This document shows, piece after piece, positions 1 to 11,670 of a DNA stretch of 64,000 nucleotides (position 1 is the stretch's first letter; each line of letters opens with the position of its first letter). Both the position numbers and the translations under genes were made by a program. The stretch is from Branchiostoma floridae (taxonomy: Eukaryota > Chordata > Leptocardii > Amphioxiformes > Branchiostomatidae), in assembly GCF_000003815.2 (NCBI RefSeq), contig NC_049992.1, positions 15,947,052 to 16,011,051 of the forward strand, written 5' to 3'. Below the pieces are notes generated by a model. The model worked only from the letters and a program-made list of their open reading frames with translations, was not told the origin of the DNA and did no database searches.

Positions 1-169
1 TAACTTAGCATCATATCCCGATTGATATTGCAATCTGTACTAACAGAAGCGCAAATTGTCCTGGGACAGATCCCGATCGCATGCGCAGTTTGTCCTAGCC
101 AGGACAAACTCCGATCGCGATCTCTCCTAGGACAATCGGCGATTGTTCTGAATCGCAATCTCTACTGTG

Positions 170-475
170 ACATACATGTGTGACACCGAACCACACATAT
201 ATCTGTGTTTGTAGCACATATATATGTGGCGCCGCATCACACATATATCTGTGTTTGGAGCACACATATATGTGACGCCGCATCACATATATATCTGTGT
301 TTGGGGCACATATATATGTGACGCCACATCACACATATATCTGTGTTTGGGGCACATATATATGTGACGCCACATCACACATATATCTGTGTTTGGAGCA
401 CAGATATATGTGACGCCACATCAGATATATATCTGTGTTTGGAGCAACATATATATGACTCCACATCACATATTC
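170..475. repeat. 46-bp minisatellite, six units
   Basis: The anchor word ctgtgtttg recurs at 203, 249, 295, 341, 387 and 433, exactly 46 bases apart. Each unit holds two oppositely oriented AT-rich half-units of about 23 bp (catatatatctg and catatatatgtg), so the array is a string of near-palindromes. Open frames across it give HIYV-type low-complexity peptides on both strands and are not credible genes. Confidence 0.95.
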
Positions 476-533
476 TGTATTTTGATCCCCATGTCAATGG
501 CAACACTTGATATTGAATCTCCTCTGGCTGGCC

Positions 534-605
534 GATTCGCGTAGCTCAGTCGTAGAGCTGTCTTCACTCTTTAGATCCAGGGGCCGCAAGTTCCTGTGAG
601 GAATC
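534..605 (+). pseudogene. tRNA-like sequence (Lys-like, degenerate)
   Basis: This 72-base stretch has an A-box-like tagctcagtcgtagagc and a degenerate B-box region near 588-600. Five complementary bases (gattc at 534-538, gaatc at 601-605) are placed like an acceptor stem. By alignment it resembles tRNA-Lys with a CTT anticodon, but the anticodon stem does not pair. It is probably a decayed tRNA copy or the head of a tRNA-derived SINE. Confidence 0.4.
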
Positions 606-693
606 TTGATAGAAGCGGTTTGTTCCATGGATCGTTTAGTAGGTCAAGTTAACCGGCCTTCTTAGGACCCTTCTAAACCTCAGTTGCGCAACT

Positions 694-787
694 GTTACAC
701 GATGGCCGAGCGGTCTAATGGTAAAGTTCTGCACGCTCAACGTGCAGTCAGTTTCCGCAGGTGTGAGTTCGAATCCCAGTTGTGACA
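694..787 (+). tRNA. tRNA-Leu-like Pol III unit, possibly a pseudo-tRNA or SINE head
   Basis: A canonical A box (tggccgagcgg, 703-713) and B box (gttcgaatcc, 767-776) are present, followed by a run of seven T at 793-799 that would end Pol III transcription. The ends 694-700 and 780-786 pair at six of seven positions. The total of 94 bases and a spacer between anticodon and T arms suit a class II (Leu) tRNA. Alignment suggests anticodon CAA. However, the anticodon arm folds as a seven-base-pair stem with a five-base loop, and two extra bases lie before the D arm, so function is doubtful. Confidence 0.45.
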
Positions 788-1082
788 ACGTGTTTTTTTC
801 TTTGCTCAACAAATCCCATTTTATGTCTTTTGATAGAAAGAGACCAATTCAATACTTTAAAGTTTTCTTTTCTTGTGATTTTGTTAAACATCCAGGCATT
901 TTTGTCTAAAAATACGGCCAATTTTTTCTAAAGGTTTATTGTTTCATTTTATATACACAACTCTTTTGTCTTGTGACTAGGGCATGGAAACCCAGGTTTG
1001 GGATTTCTTTATTTTTATTTTCAAACATCCACAACGTTAAAGTGACGTAGGTTAAAACAGTTGAATATTACCGTCAATATGT

Positions 1083-1312
1083 GTGGTGAATGACACATAT
1101 ATAAACGTTTTGGACGCAGACATATGTGTGTGCTGAATCACATATATATCTGTTTCCCATGGCAGACATATATGTGCTGCACCAGCCACACATATATCTG
1201 CGTGCAAAACAGATATATATGTGCTTCACCACGCACATATGTCTGAGTTTTGTAGCACAGATATATGTGACGCCGCCTCACATATATCTGTGTGTTGTAG
1301 CACAGATACAAA
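1083..1312. repeat. 46-47 bp minisatellite block, copy A
   Basis: The same AT-rich palindromic family as 170-475, with units spaced 44-47 bp (word gtgctg or gtggtg near 1083, 1130, 1174, 1221; variant at 1267). This 230-bp block recurs at about 1880-2100 and 2940-3135, so it is part of a larger duplication and not only a simple array. Confidence 0.9.
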
Positions 1313-1610
1313 GAATTCCCCGTGGGTCCAAGATTTAGCGCGACCGCGTGCGTCTCTATTCTCCAAGCAGAGGTTAGGCTCGGCTGTCTGTAGCGTTTTC
1401 TTAATCGTTTTTATCAGGCTTTCTATTTTGTATATTTTATCTTGTGTTGTCAAACCCTAACAATAAAAGATACAATACACAATAGAAAGCCCGATAAAAA
1501 AAGACCAAAAAACATTGTAAAAAAACCAGCCAGAGCCTAACCTCTGCTTGGAGAGTAGTGCGACTCCCAGTCGGCTGAAATGGATCATTAGCAAGAGCAT
1601 TAAAAAAGCA
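1311..1610. mobile_element. Foldback element, copy 1
   Basis: The arm at about 1350-1440 (ctccaagcagaggttaggct, then a T-rich stretch and the word ggctttctatttt) is repeated in reverse complement at about 1466-1556. The centre near 1446-1460 reads tgtcaaaccctaacaa. No open reading frame of note lies inside. Its structure suits a MITE or other foldback transposon. A second copy lies at 2231-2540. Confidence 0.75.
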
Positions 1611-1629
1611 GATTGGTGGTAGTATATTA

Positions 1630-2100
1630 TCAGATATATATGTGTAATTCACATTTACATGTCCCGAAAATAACAGATATATATATGATTTTCCATACAT
1701 ATATATGTGCTGTAAAGAACATATATATAAGTGACTCTATACACACATATGTGTGCCGCCAAAGACAGATATATATGTGATTCACCACACACATATATGT
1801 GTGCCGTCGAAGACGGACATATGTGGTTAGTGGAGCACATATATATCTGTTTTCAACGGCACACATATATGTGTGGTGAATTACACATATATATCTGTTT
1901 TGCACGGAGACATATATGTGTGCGGAAGCACATATATATCTGTGTCCTGTGGCAGACATATATGTGCTGCACCAGTCACACATATATCTGGGTGCAAAAC
2001 AGATATATATGTGCTTCCCCACGCACATATGTCTATGTTTTGTAGCACAGATATATGTGACGCCGCATCACATATATCTGTGTGTTGTAGCACAGATATA
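1630..2100. repeat. 46-47 bp minisatellite, higher-order block
   Basis: This continues the same palindromic unit family. It begins with a part (1734-1880) that recurs at about 2805-2940, followed by the block shared with 1083-1312. All six frames show repeating HIYVC or IYVCG peptides caused by the repeat, so the apparent open frames here are rejected as genes. Confidence 0.9.
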
Positions 2101-2230
2101 ATATATGGAAACGACAGCTTAGTAAATGCGAGCAGGAGCAAGTTGAATATTCCCGTGAACTTGCAGGCCTGCAGGCCGATTTCAGCTTTCATGAATAAAC
2201 AATGATTCAAACAAACAAACAAACACACAA

Positions 2231-2545
2231 ACAATTCCCCCGTGTGGTCCTAGATTTAGCGCGACCGCGTGCGTCTCTACTCTCCAAGCAGAGGTTAGGC
2301 TCCGGCTGTTTTTTTTTACCTTTTTTTAAATAGCTTTTATCGGGCTTTCTAATTTGTATTGTATCTTGTGTTGTCAAACCCTAACAAAATACAAAATAGA
2401 GAGTCCGATAAAAAACGACCAAAAAACGTTAAAAAACAGCTGGAGCCTAACCTCTGCTTGGAGAGTAGTGCGACTCCCAATCGGCTGGAATGGATGGGCG
2501 AGCCAGTGCATTAAAGAACATATCGGTGATAGTATATTATCAGAT
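2231..2545. mobile_element. Foldback element, copy 2
   Basis: A second copy of the element at 1311-1610, including the entry sequence gatttagcgcgaccgcgtgc. The left arm is at about 2271-2365 and the reverse-complement right arm at about 2388-2470, followed by the shared tail gagagtagtgcgactccca. Differences from copy 1 are small indels in the T-rich part of the arm. Confidence 0.75.
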
Positions 2546-2749
2546 ATATTTTTAATCACATAACCATGTTCCAAAAATAACAGAGATTTATATATTGACA
2601 AGTTAATTGCAAGTTCTTGCCCGTGGGATAATTGCAATTAACATAACAGATTAAGAACAGTGTAAGATACAAAATCACAAGTGTCTACTGTACTCTAAAA
2701 CTAGTCAAAAGCTAACTCTAGATCCTGGATTATTGGGTTCGACTCCTTT

Positions 2750-3135
2750 TTATATATGACTTTCCACACATATATGTGTGCTGCAAAGAACAGATATATG
2801 TGTTACTTTATACACACATATGTGTGCCGTCAAAGACAGATATATATATGATTCACCACACACATATATGTGTGCCGTCGAAGACAGACATATGTGCTTA
2901 GTGGAGTACATATATATCTGTTTTCAACGGCACACATATATGTGTGGTGAATCACACATATATATCTGTTTTGCACGCAGACATATGTGTGTGCTGAAGC
3001 GCATATATATCTGTGTCCTGTGGCAGACATATGTGCTGCACCAGTTACACATGCATCTGCCTGCAAAACATATATATATGTGCTTCACCACGCACATATG
3101 TCTATGTTTTGTAGCACAGATATATGTGACGCCGC
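2750..3135. repeat. 46-47 bp minisatellite, third higher-order block
   Basis: This repeats the order of sub-blocks seen at 1734-2100, about 1.07 kb downstream. The block ends abruptly at gtgacgccgctt. It is the right edge of the 3-kb repeat domain. Confidence 0.9.
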
Positions 3136-3895
3136 TTAACATTTAACATTGATGCAAGTTTGGTACCACAGTCTAGTCTATACCAGACTCCATAGGTCGC
3201 TGGCCGGAAAACCATAGGATGGAACAAATATAGGTAAACCGGCCAGAGAAGTACAGCCAGCTAGGGAACAGCTTGCGACCTACGGAGGAAATGATTGTTC
3301 TGGCCGGCTGACTCCCCTAGTGTAGTATGACTCTATTTGTCCAATTGCTACATTTAAACCACCGATCTCGAAGCCGCTGGTAGAGGCTAACCTTGGTCCT
3401 CACCACACCGTTGCCGCATACTTTAACATTGGACTAACATGACGATATTTTCTATGATCATTGGTGACGACAAAAGACAAACGGTTGGAGTGTTTGCAGC
3501 CCAAACGTATAATTATATGATACATATACGTATATATGATTTGCAGCACACACCAATTTTGCAGATGATGTCTTTATTTGCAAAGTTTCCAATTAAAGTT
3601 AATCTCACTCTCTTCATGTTCTAAAGTCACACAATTATGCAAAGTAGCTCATTCTTTGCATATGTAGCGTGAGCTTATATCCATCATCACTTAAGCTATG
3701 AACATACAAATAGTTATGAAGATTTGTCAAACATTTCTGGAGTTCTACCCTTCAATTTCTCAAACAAAACATGGGACCCAAGCCGACGCCAATTCTTTAC
3801 GACTAGTAAGAGCTTTCTACTCTAAAAGAATCATGACCATAGCTTGTGACAGTAATAATTTTCAGAAATTTATGACTGAGTTATCATGCATGTAA
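3136..3895. other. No gene seen; short inverted repeat near 3190-3290
   Basis: A 12-base word (tccataggtcgc near 3190) recurs as a near reverse complement (gcgacctacgga near 3277-3288), forming a small foldback of about 100 bp. Nothing else in this stretch supports a gene or RNA. Confidence 0.35.
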
Positions 3896-4435
3896 ATATG
3901 TGAGTGGGTGTCTGTGTGCGTAATTATGTGTGTGTGTGTAAAGCGAAACATATAAGAACGTGACATACTATATATATAGGTGTGTCTGTGTGCGCAAGTG
4001 TGTGTGTGAAGCTGAAACAAATGAGTGTGTACTTTTAAAGCTGAAATATATATTGGTGTCCTACCATGTATATGTGTATGAGTATAGAGAAACATATAAG
4101 AGCGTGTGCTTCGATGTGTATGTGTATGTGTGCAGACGAACATATATGCGCTTGTCCTACCATATATATGTGTGTGTGTAATGCTGAAGATATATGAGTG
4201 TGTCCTACCATGTATATGTGCATGTGTATAGAGAAACATATAAGAGCGTGTGCTTCGATGTGTTATGTGTATGTGTGCAGACGAACATATATGTGTTTGT
4301 CCTACCAGATATATATGTGTGTGTAAAGCTGAACATATATGTGTTTGTCCTACCAGATATATATGTGTGTGTAAAGCTGAACATATATGAGTGTGTTAAT
4401 CGATGCCTTATATATGAGGACATCCTTGTCTTTAT
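3896..4435. repeat. 48-bp minisatellite with 144-bp higher-order period
   Basis: The word acatatatg recurs at 4285, 4333 and 4381, exactly 48 bases apart. Upstream, a longer segment containing ctaccatgtatatgtg recurs at 4061 and 4205, 144 bases apart, which is three basic units. The left edge (3896-4020) is a degenerate TG-rich version. Confidence 0.9.
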
Positions 4436-4449
4436 ATGTAAGTAATTTT

Positions 4450-7400
4450 GCAACACTTGGCCCCCAATACTATGACGTCTGTATCGCGGGGTTCTACCTG
4501 TATTTAAGCTTTAGCAATTCCAGCCACTGACGGGAGATATTTGGCCCCTCACCTCTGTGACCTTTGATTCGATTTTCTGCTTAGAATTCGATAAAAGTTG
4601 GCCTTTTCTTATTCAGAGGACCGGCGTCCAGGGTAACCTTACCGACCATTCATGGCTCCTGCCCGGCATTTGGCTCCTTTGACATGCTAATACCTGTCAA
4701 CTCACGGGAAAGGTTATAATCCTATTTCTTGGATTGCTGCGATCGGCAGCTAGAGAGGAGTAAGGCTTGTTACGGACTCCACAAAACTTTGTGCACACGG
4801 TGATAGCCGGAGAGTTGCGTAAAGCGCCTTCAGCAAGTTTTAAATCACTTGCACCAAGGGCACTCCGGTCAGCCAATAATCCGTCATCATGGGGGCACCA
4901 TGAAAAATCAATTTAGCTCCAGTTTTACTGCTTTATTGGCGTTCGTTTCAAAAGAATATCAGCAAATAAAAGACCACACCCTCAAATAAATCAGCACGAG
5001 ACGGCCGACATTATATCTCTCTACCTCTCTTTCTCCCTCCTCCCTGCCAGTCTTCCTTCCTTCCCTCCCTCCGAATTCTTGATTTGAAATTCTATCGTCT
5101 AGTCTTCGAAAGGCACACATCTTGGCATGACGTAAAATGCCCCTGATGATACGATAAACCTATAAACCACATAGCAGCCACTCCCATGAAATTTCCAAGA
5201 AAACGTAAAAAAAAACATGGGACTCTCCTTGGCACGTCAAATCTCTACAAGTGGCACTTCTACCTTGGCACTTCAAATTTTCAAGTCACCCGGAATCCAG
5301 GAAGAATAGTGACGTATCAGTCACTAATGGAGATCTGTATCAAACAAAACAAAACCTCTCTCTTTGTCACCCTATGTGTAAGAGAGGGGGGCTGGGGTAG
5401 ACGCCTTGGATGGGTCATTATGATATATAGTGTGTGGGTAGGCCTAGGAGTGAGGAGAACGAAGGACAAGTTCGATAATAGCCCCCTAAGTAACGACTTT
5501 TTAAGGTAGCTAGCTCTTGATGCAGATAAGTGTTATTAGTTTGGGCCCTAGCGGCTTTTCTGAACTGCAGGGGCCGATTTTGTTTCAATTTTTGACTAGA
5601 ATAACTCAGGAAGGTGTTTATGGATCGTCATGGTTTTTGGTATGTAAATAGCTAAAGTCAGCACGCACATGATAAGATACTATTTAGATTAAGCAAAGCA
5701 ACAGGTAATTTGAATGAGGACGTTTTATAGACTAACTGCATTCCATACTAGGTCTCTCGATAGATATCAATTATGTAAATGAGACCTCATTTAGATAATT
5801 GATGAGACAATACTATAATTCTACAGTGGTAAATGATGGGAATTCCATACTTGCATCACTAAAAAGCTAGGTGAAGGTGGAAGGTGATCATTATTAGACA
5901 CAGATCATACAAATCAGTAATTTTTCTGATTTATGAGGTAACACTAAAATGTCTTACTTGCTAAATTAAGACCTTGAACAACTTATGCTATTTGGCTAGA
6001 GAAGATGATTAATTGAGACAATTTACGCAAATGAGGGTCGACCCTAATTGCATAAGTAATTGGTAAAACGTATAATACTTCACCGGAAAGGTTGGTATCA
6101 TTTGGCGAAGGTATGAGGTCATGGAACTCTAGTTTTTTCCTTGTTTTCCCAGGCAAACCTCATCGGTCACAGCCAACAACCCTTCATGTCCCTAGAGGAG
6201 CATTAGACTCCCCTCAGCATATGAAACCGTGAATCGATATAATATAAAGCCTTCTGCAGTACAAACGACTTGTATGAACTTGAAATGACCGAAGTACAGG
6301 TTGCACGTGATGCGTTTTCATCATAAGAGGATTACATGGTTAAAAAATAAGAGCATTTTAGCACCTACCCAGAATATACTACATGATCAAGAAACAAGCT
6401 CATGCCTGATTTAATCTTCATTAACTAGTGGCAATGACGTTTTCCCTTGGCATTATGAGAGCGTACTTTATAATATCTTTCGAAAGGAGATAGCATCGGT
6501 ATTCATTAGGCTTAAGCAGCTTTGCCTTGACACCGCTGAAGGAATGAAAAATGAAATGCCAACTTCCAAGTGTCGAGTTTCTGAATGCTACATTCTAAGT
6601 ATCTAGCCATAGCGCCATCACTTCATTGTGTTCCTTTTCAGAGTCTCCTATTACCATTATTCACGGTTACACTTCTTTCTGCCCTGCACTCCGACATGTC
6701 ATCAATGATCGTATGATTATATCTGCAATTAAGTCTTGGCTGTGGTTTTCATGTTGTGTGAGATAATGGCGTACTGCATTTTGTTCGGTGTGACAGTAAT
6801 ATAGATCCACTGCATTGTACCTTATATAGCCATAATCGCTTCTCAACTTGTACGCAGTGTCGATATGAACTGAAGAGCGTAAAACGACAACTAGTATGCT
6901 ATAAAGCACGTCGCTATGCTCATAAGTATCTGACATTTCTATTGTACTCGTCGTCATGGCCCGTACGACCGCTGTAGGTCAGATGACGCGGGGCTCACCT
7001 GTTGGCAAATGCACCTTTAAAAGCTGTAATTACCGATAGACCGCCGACGAGGACCCGGTAGGTAAAGCTGCTAACCGCCGAGATAACCTTTCCTCTCCTG
7101 GCATTTCCCGCTCTCTAGCGAACTGTGCCCTTTCACAAAGATGGCACCTGGGGTATCACCATTGGCACCACAGTTTCAATCTCGCTGTGGGGGGCTGGTG
7201 GCTTTCAACCCGCCCCCAGAAGCCATTGAATGCTAAACTGTGCCTAAAATAACACAGCATCACTCTTTTGAAACTTCTAAAATTTGGAAAGTTTACGGAT
7301 GATCGGATCCACTGTATAGTAGAATTTGCTGCCATTGGCAACCCGGTTATGTTCATAAACAATGTCTCCCTTAACGCTTGGAACGTTAGTATAATTCACA

Positions 7401-10400
7401 CTTTTGTCCGCTTATTTCGATGTTTAGAGGGTACGCACCTAGATCCATAGTGGGCTTGTTTTATTTCCTATAAACTACCTATACGTTTAATCTACTTTTA
7501 TAGTTGTTCTAATTTGATATTTATACTTCAAATGGTTTTTAATTGCTGCAATTAGCTAGAATTGGTTTGGTTAGTACTATCAAGTAAATTATAATGTCTT
7601 TGGTATAATTTTCTAATCAGTTATATGATTTTATTTACATAGTCTATGGTAACTCACATTCTGTTGGAGGTGCCGAACCTATATACGAACCACTATAATC
7701 ATGTTGCCCGGCACCTTAGATGTCTTTCTGTGGCGCCTTAGTAAGTACAGAGATATAGGGGTAGGCTGAAAGACTTTAAATGAGCCATTAACCGTCGTGT
7801 GTCGTGAATCCTTGGCTTGTCTTCCATTAAGTGCATCTTCTATTGAAGGGTAAGATCGACATGAAACCTTAAGAAATTTAAAGTACCCTTAATGATGACG
7901 TCTTAGCACTTCACCTTAAGATGCAGCCTATGCAGCCAACTTGCCTATCACTACCAACAGAGGCCATAGCAGCCATGTGTAAGTAGTAGCCACGCTGGTT
8001 TAAGTGCAAGGCACTCACAAATCCAACCCCTCGTGATGCCTCATTATTGTACAATGGGTGCTCATCCATTGAATTAGCCTGCAGCCTTAGCTGCGACGGA
8101 CGGGCATGGAATATAAATTTACGTGCTTGGTAATGACAAAATTCGTATGAATTTTAGGAGGCTCTCAGTCCAATCTAAAGGAGAGTAGCTTGTCTATCGG
8201 TCCGATTACTGTAAAGATAATTCTCTCCACCTGCGTCCTCCAGATCACTTGAAATTCGTTCAAAATAGTCCACGGCTGTTATCAATAATTCTAAAATTTT
8301 CACTGAAGTCAGAAGAGATCATCAGGTGACGAGAACGAGAGAATGGTTCTAGAGAGGCCTAAGAGCGAGAGTAATCGAAGGTTGCGTGCCTTTTGATGGA
8401 TGAAAAGCGTCGTCCGAAATAATAGAGAACGTGATCATGCGTCAGATCACGGAGCAGAAAACGCTAGCCTCCGGGGGACCATTGGAGAAGATTGCAGTTT
8501 ACGACACAAACAAATTAGATTTTGTCTACGGACACATTGTCATGACCACGCGGATTTGTTTGAGAAATTGACACAGCAGTGCTCGTGCAAGTAGAGTCGC
8601 AGCACGGTTATGTGTGCAAGCCCTGGCGCTCACCTTTGCCTTTCACGGCTTTTTGGCCGCTCGCAGAGTAATCGTTGTAAAGGTACGAACCTTGCACTTA
8701 GGACGCGTGTGGTTTGTGCGGAGAAGCACCTCCTGGGCGTTTTTACTACACCGTAAATTCAAAAGTCATCACGAATGAATGAGCTCTTTCCTATCTATTG
8801 GCCCCAGTCGCATCATCCTGTGTAAAGTTGGTCCCTCCGTAACAACAATTCTCACATTCGGCTCAATTTGGGGGGCATGAAAAATCGTTTTTAACGGCCC
8901 CTGCATCATGTTTCTCCTCCGCGTGGCCTTTAAGGGTCGTCATGGTTCTACTTTATCACATATTGCAGGGGATGTTTTTCAATGGTGTTGCACTCAAAGG
9001 GACCGACCTGCTTTTAACACGACGGTATCTCGATTCCAGCGCGTCGTTCCTCCCGGGTGAGGTAAAAATCACGGTGCGAAATTGAGCAGACGAATCGGCC
9101 GTCAGAACAGCGCGAGTTTCTACACTGCCGTCGGGTGACAAGGATTAAGTCAGGCGTGGAATATATGCCTTCCCCCGGGCTACATTTCGAGTTGTCATAC
9201 TCCCAGAGAGCGACAAAGCCACAGTTTATGACAGCGTTACGTGCCGCACATTGCAGTACACTGATAGTACGTGTTTTTCCCATAGCATGGAACACGTCTA
9301 TGGGGCGCATCAAGTGCTATAACGTCACCGCTGTCGATATATTTTTTCTTTCAAATAAAAACCGACCACAATATGTGGTCTTTCTGTCTATACACATTGC
9401 TGAATACTAATAATCCCTAGTCGACGCCTAAACAACAATATAATTGCTAAATATTCAACGCAAAAGACTTCATGGAAAGGAAAATATTTTGCAGTCGAGG
9501 TTAAAGATCGGTCCTTTCGTCGGTAATTTAAGTATGCTTAAAATTCTTGTCGGTCATGAGAAAGTTTCCAAATCGTCAAATCTTCATAAAAAGTCGACGT
9601 GCTAGTGTATCGATCGTGTGCTGACCACAAAGTGTTCAGTCCTACCTTTGTATGGGTGCAGGAAGAGTAAAATCCAACCGCAAAACAGGAGGCGAGTCCG
9701 CCCGACGCACGCCATACCGCCGTCTGGTGCCCAAAGAACGGAGCGCTCCACGCAGGTGCACTAACGCACACACAATCAGTCTCACCTCACCATAAGGGCG
9801 CTTCCAAACTAACACCTCTACACATTTACCACAAACTACTCTTTTCTTACGATGGTCTTATCGTAGGAAAAGTATGGTTAAACATCTACACTACACTACA
9901 GTGCAGTATCGTAAAAATGGAACGGTTTTCTGACGAAACGGCTCACTTCGTGCGGACTATAGAATTGTTTTTACCACTCTGGAGTGTGGGTAAGGTGTGG
10001 TCACGTGGTACTTGAGTGCTAATAACCGTCTCCCCGCTAAGTTCAGAGTCCTTCAGAAATTTCAAATGAATATGCCTCCGTCCTTGTATGGTTAAAGTTC
10101 AGTCAGTATTGTAATGACGGGCTGTCCTGGATATTGTCTACATAAGGCTTGTGTGAAAATGGAGGATACCTTTACAAGGAGGATAACAAAACCATAGCCA
10201 GGTGTTGCATATGAATCAGAAAAATTATAAACGAATATAGATTATGAAAATTATACATAGCCAAACAATACACCTGTTGGTTTAACGCATCTCTGGTCCA
10301 TTTGTCTAATGAGTGTAACCGCAAAAGTCCTTTCAAATCGCATTACACGTCTTAAAGGAGAAGGCCTTCTACGCCATTTTGAAAACCAATCCCACAGTGC

Positions 10401-11650
10401 CCATATGATCATTCACTTTCAATCTTACACGTGAAGCTGGCTTTGACGGCTAGTTGATTAAAGAGCAATGAACTGTCTCTGACAAAAACATGGTGTCCAA
10501 GGACTCTTTCTTCTGAATGCAGTATTTAGCGCATTTTTGGTGCACATGAGATGCAAGAAGGTACTGTAGGCTTTTCTTTTAATTACACTGATGGAAAACA
10601 CCAATTAAGTACGTTTATCAGATTTCACTGCGGTTTTCAGGGTGTATGAAACTAATTCTTTATTTCCAACCTCGTGGTAAATGCATCACGGGCAAAATTA
10701 ATAGTCTTAGAAAGAACAACGCACTTTTGTAATGAGATTATTCTCGAGTAATTATGTCTGAGAGTTGATGAACGTATGGTTGATAAATGACATTATCCTC
10801 ACACAGTTCCGTACGTATTTGTGTGGCATTCTAATGAAGTATAAAACTTATTGGGGCCCTGAGGTTTCAATTTTATGATATACCTACATAAAAAGTACTT
10901 ACATGGAGACAAGGATGAATAATAACGAGAAAGTCGTCTTCTCTTGTAAGACCAGTCTGAGCCCTTTGTAATTACCGAACGCACAGTAACAAGAGCTACG
11001 TAGTGTTTCATATCTGTATTGTTTATACGCCTTACGTCTAATTTCTAACCTTCATTATTGTAAACTTTACATTCTACCTTTTGCTGCTTTGCTTCAATAA
11101 TTTCGTATTGTTGACTACAAAACAGAACTACTTTTCGAAAGCAGCACATATCAAGGATAAGATATAGACAGGCTTTATGTACGTTTTGTCTTTGAGACAG
11201 GGTTGAAAAATAAATCCTTCTATCTACGAGACTGGGTTGAAAGGTAAACCCTTCTATATCCTCTTCATGTCCATCTAAGTACACGTGTGTCTGATAATGT
11301 AGAGCATTCATACCTGATCAGACCTCTTGGCGTGATACAGCGGTTCTATACTTATTGTCGTGTCCACGCGCCCTGAAAGACTGATTGATATGAGCCATCA
11401 CAGTGCGGGTCATGCCCCTACTCTTATCTATAAGTGTGATGTGTTCTGTAAGTGCTGAAGGTGAGGTTCCGTTCAAACAGGGGCCTGGCAGATTACGGTC
11501 CTCGGAATGAGGTGTATATGTTATAGAAGGGTCATTGAGCATTCGGGTAACGTTATTTGAGAGGCAGGTTTCCCATTGAATGTCATCAAAATCTCAATTT
11601 CACCTAGAATCCCATTAAATTGGCCACAGAATGGTGTCGATCAGGAATAG
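4450..11650. other. 7.2 kb with no supported gene
   Basis: A polypyrimidine tract lies at about 5013-5072 (tctctctacc to ccctccct). The open frames are short (99 residues or fewer, apart from one of 107 residues at 5186-5509), lack recognisable domains and have no convincing splice context. An ATG-initiated 96-codon frame on the minus strand at 6667-6957 is the most protein-like, but I recognise nothing in it. Confidence 0.5.
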
Positions 11651-11654
11651 TACT

Positions 11655-11670
11655 GGGGGGGGGGGGGGGG
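11655..11670. repeat. Poly-G tract, 16 bases
   Basis: An uninterrupted run of 16 G flanked by the direct word tagtac on both sides. Its length is likely to be variable or unreliable in the assembly. Confidence 0.95.

Noticed and set aside
730-755. Reading the Leu-like anticodon loop as TCA (selenocysteine tRNA)
   Set aside because: The A box and arm lengths are Leu-like, not tRNA-Sec-like, and position 33 would be C instead of the near-universal T.
1126-3146. Many open frames of 60-132 codons in all six frames
   Set aside because: They translate the 46-47 bp minisatellite (HIYVC-type repeats) and occur on both strands at once.
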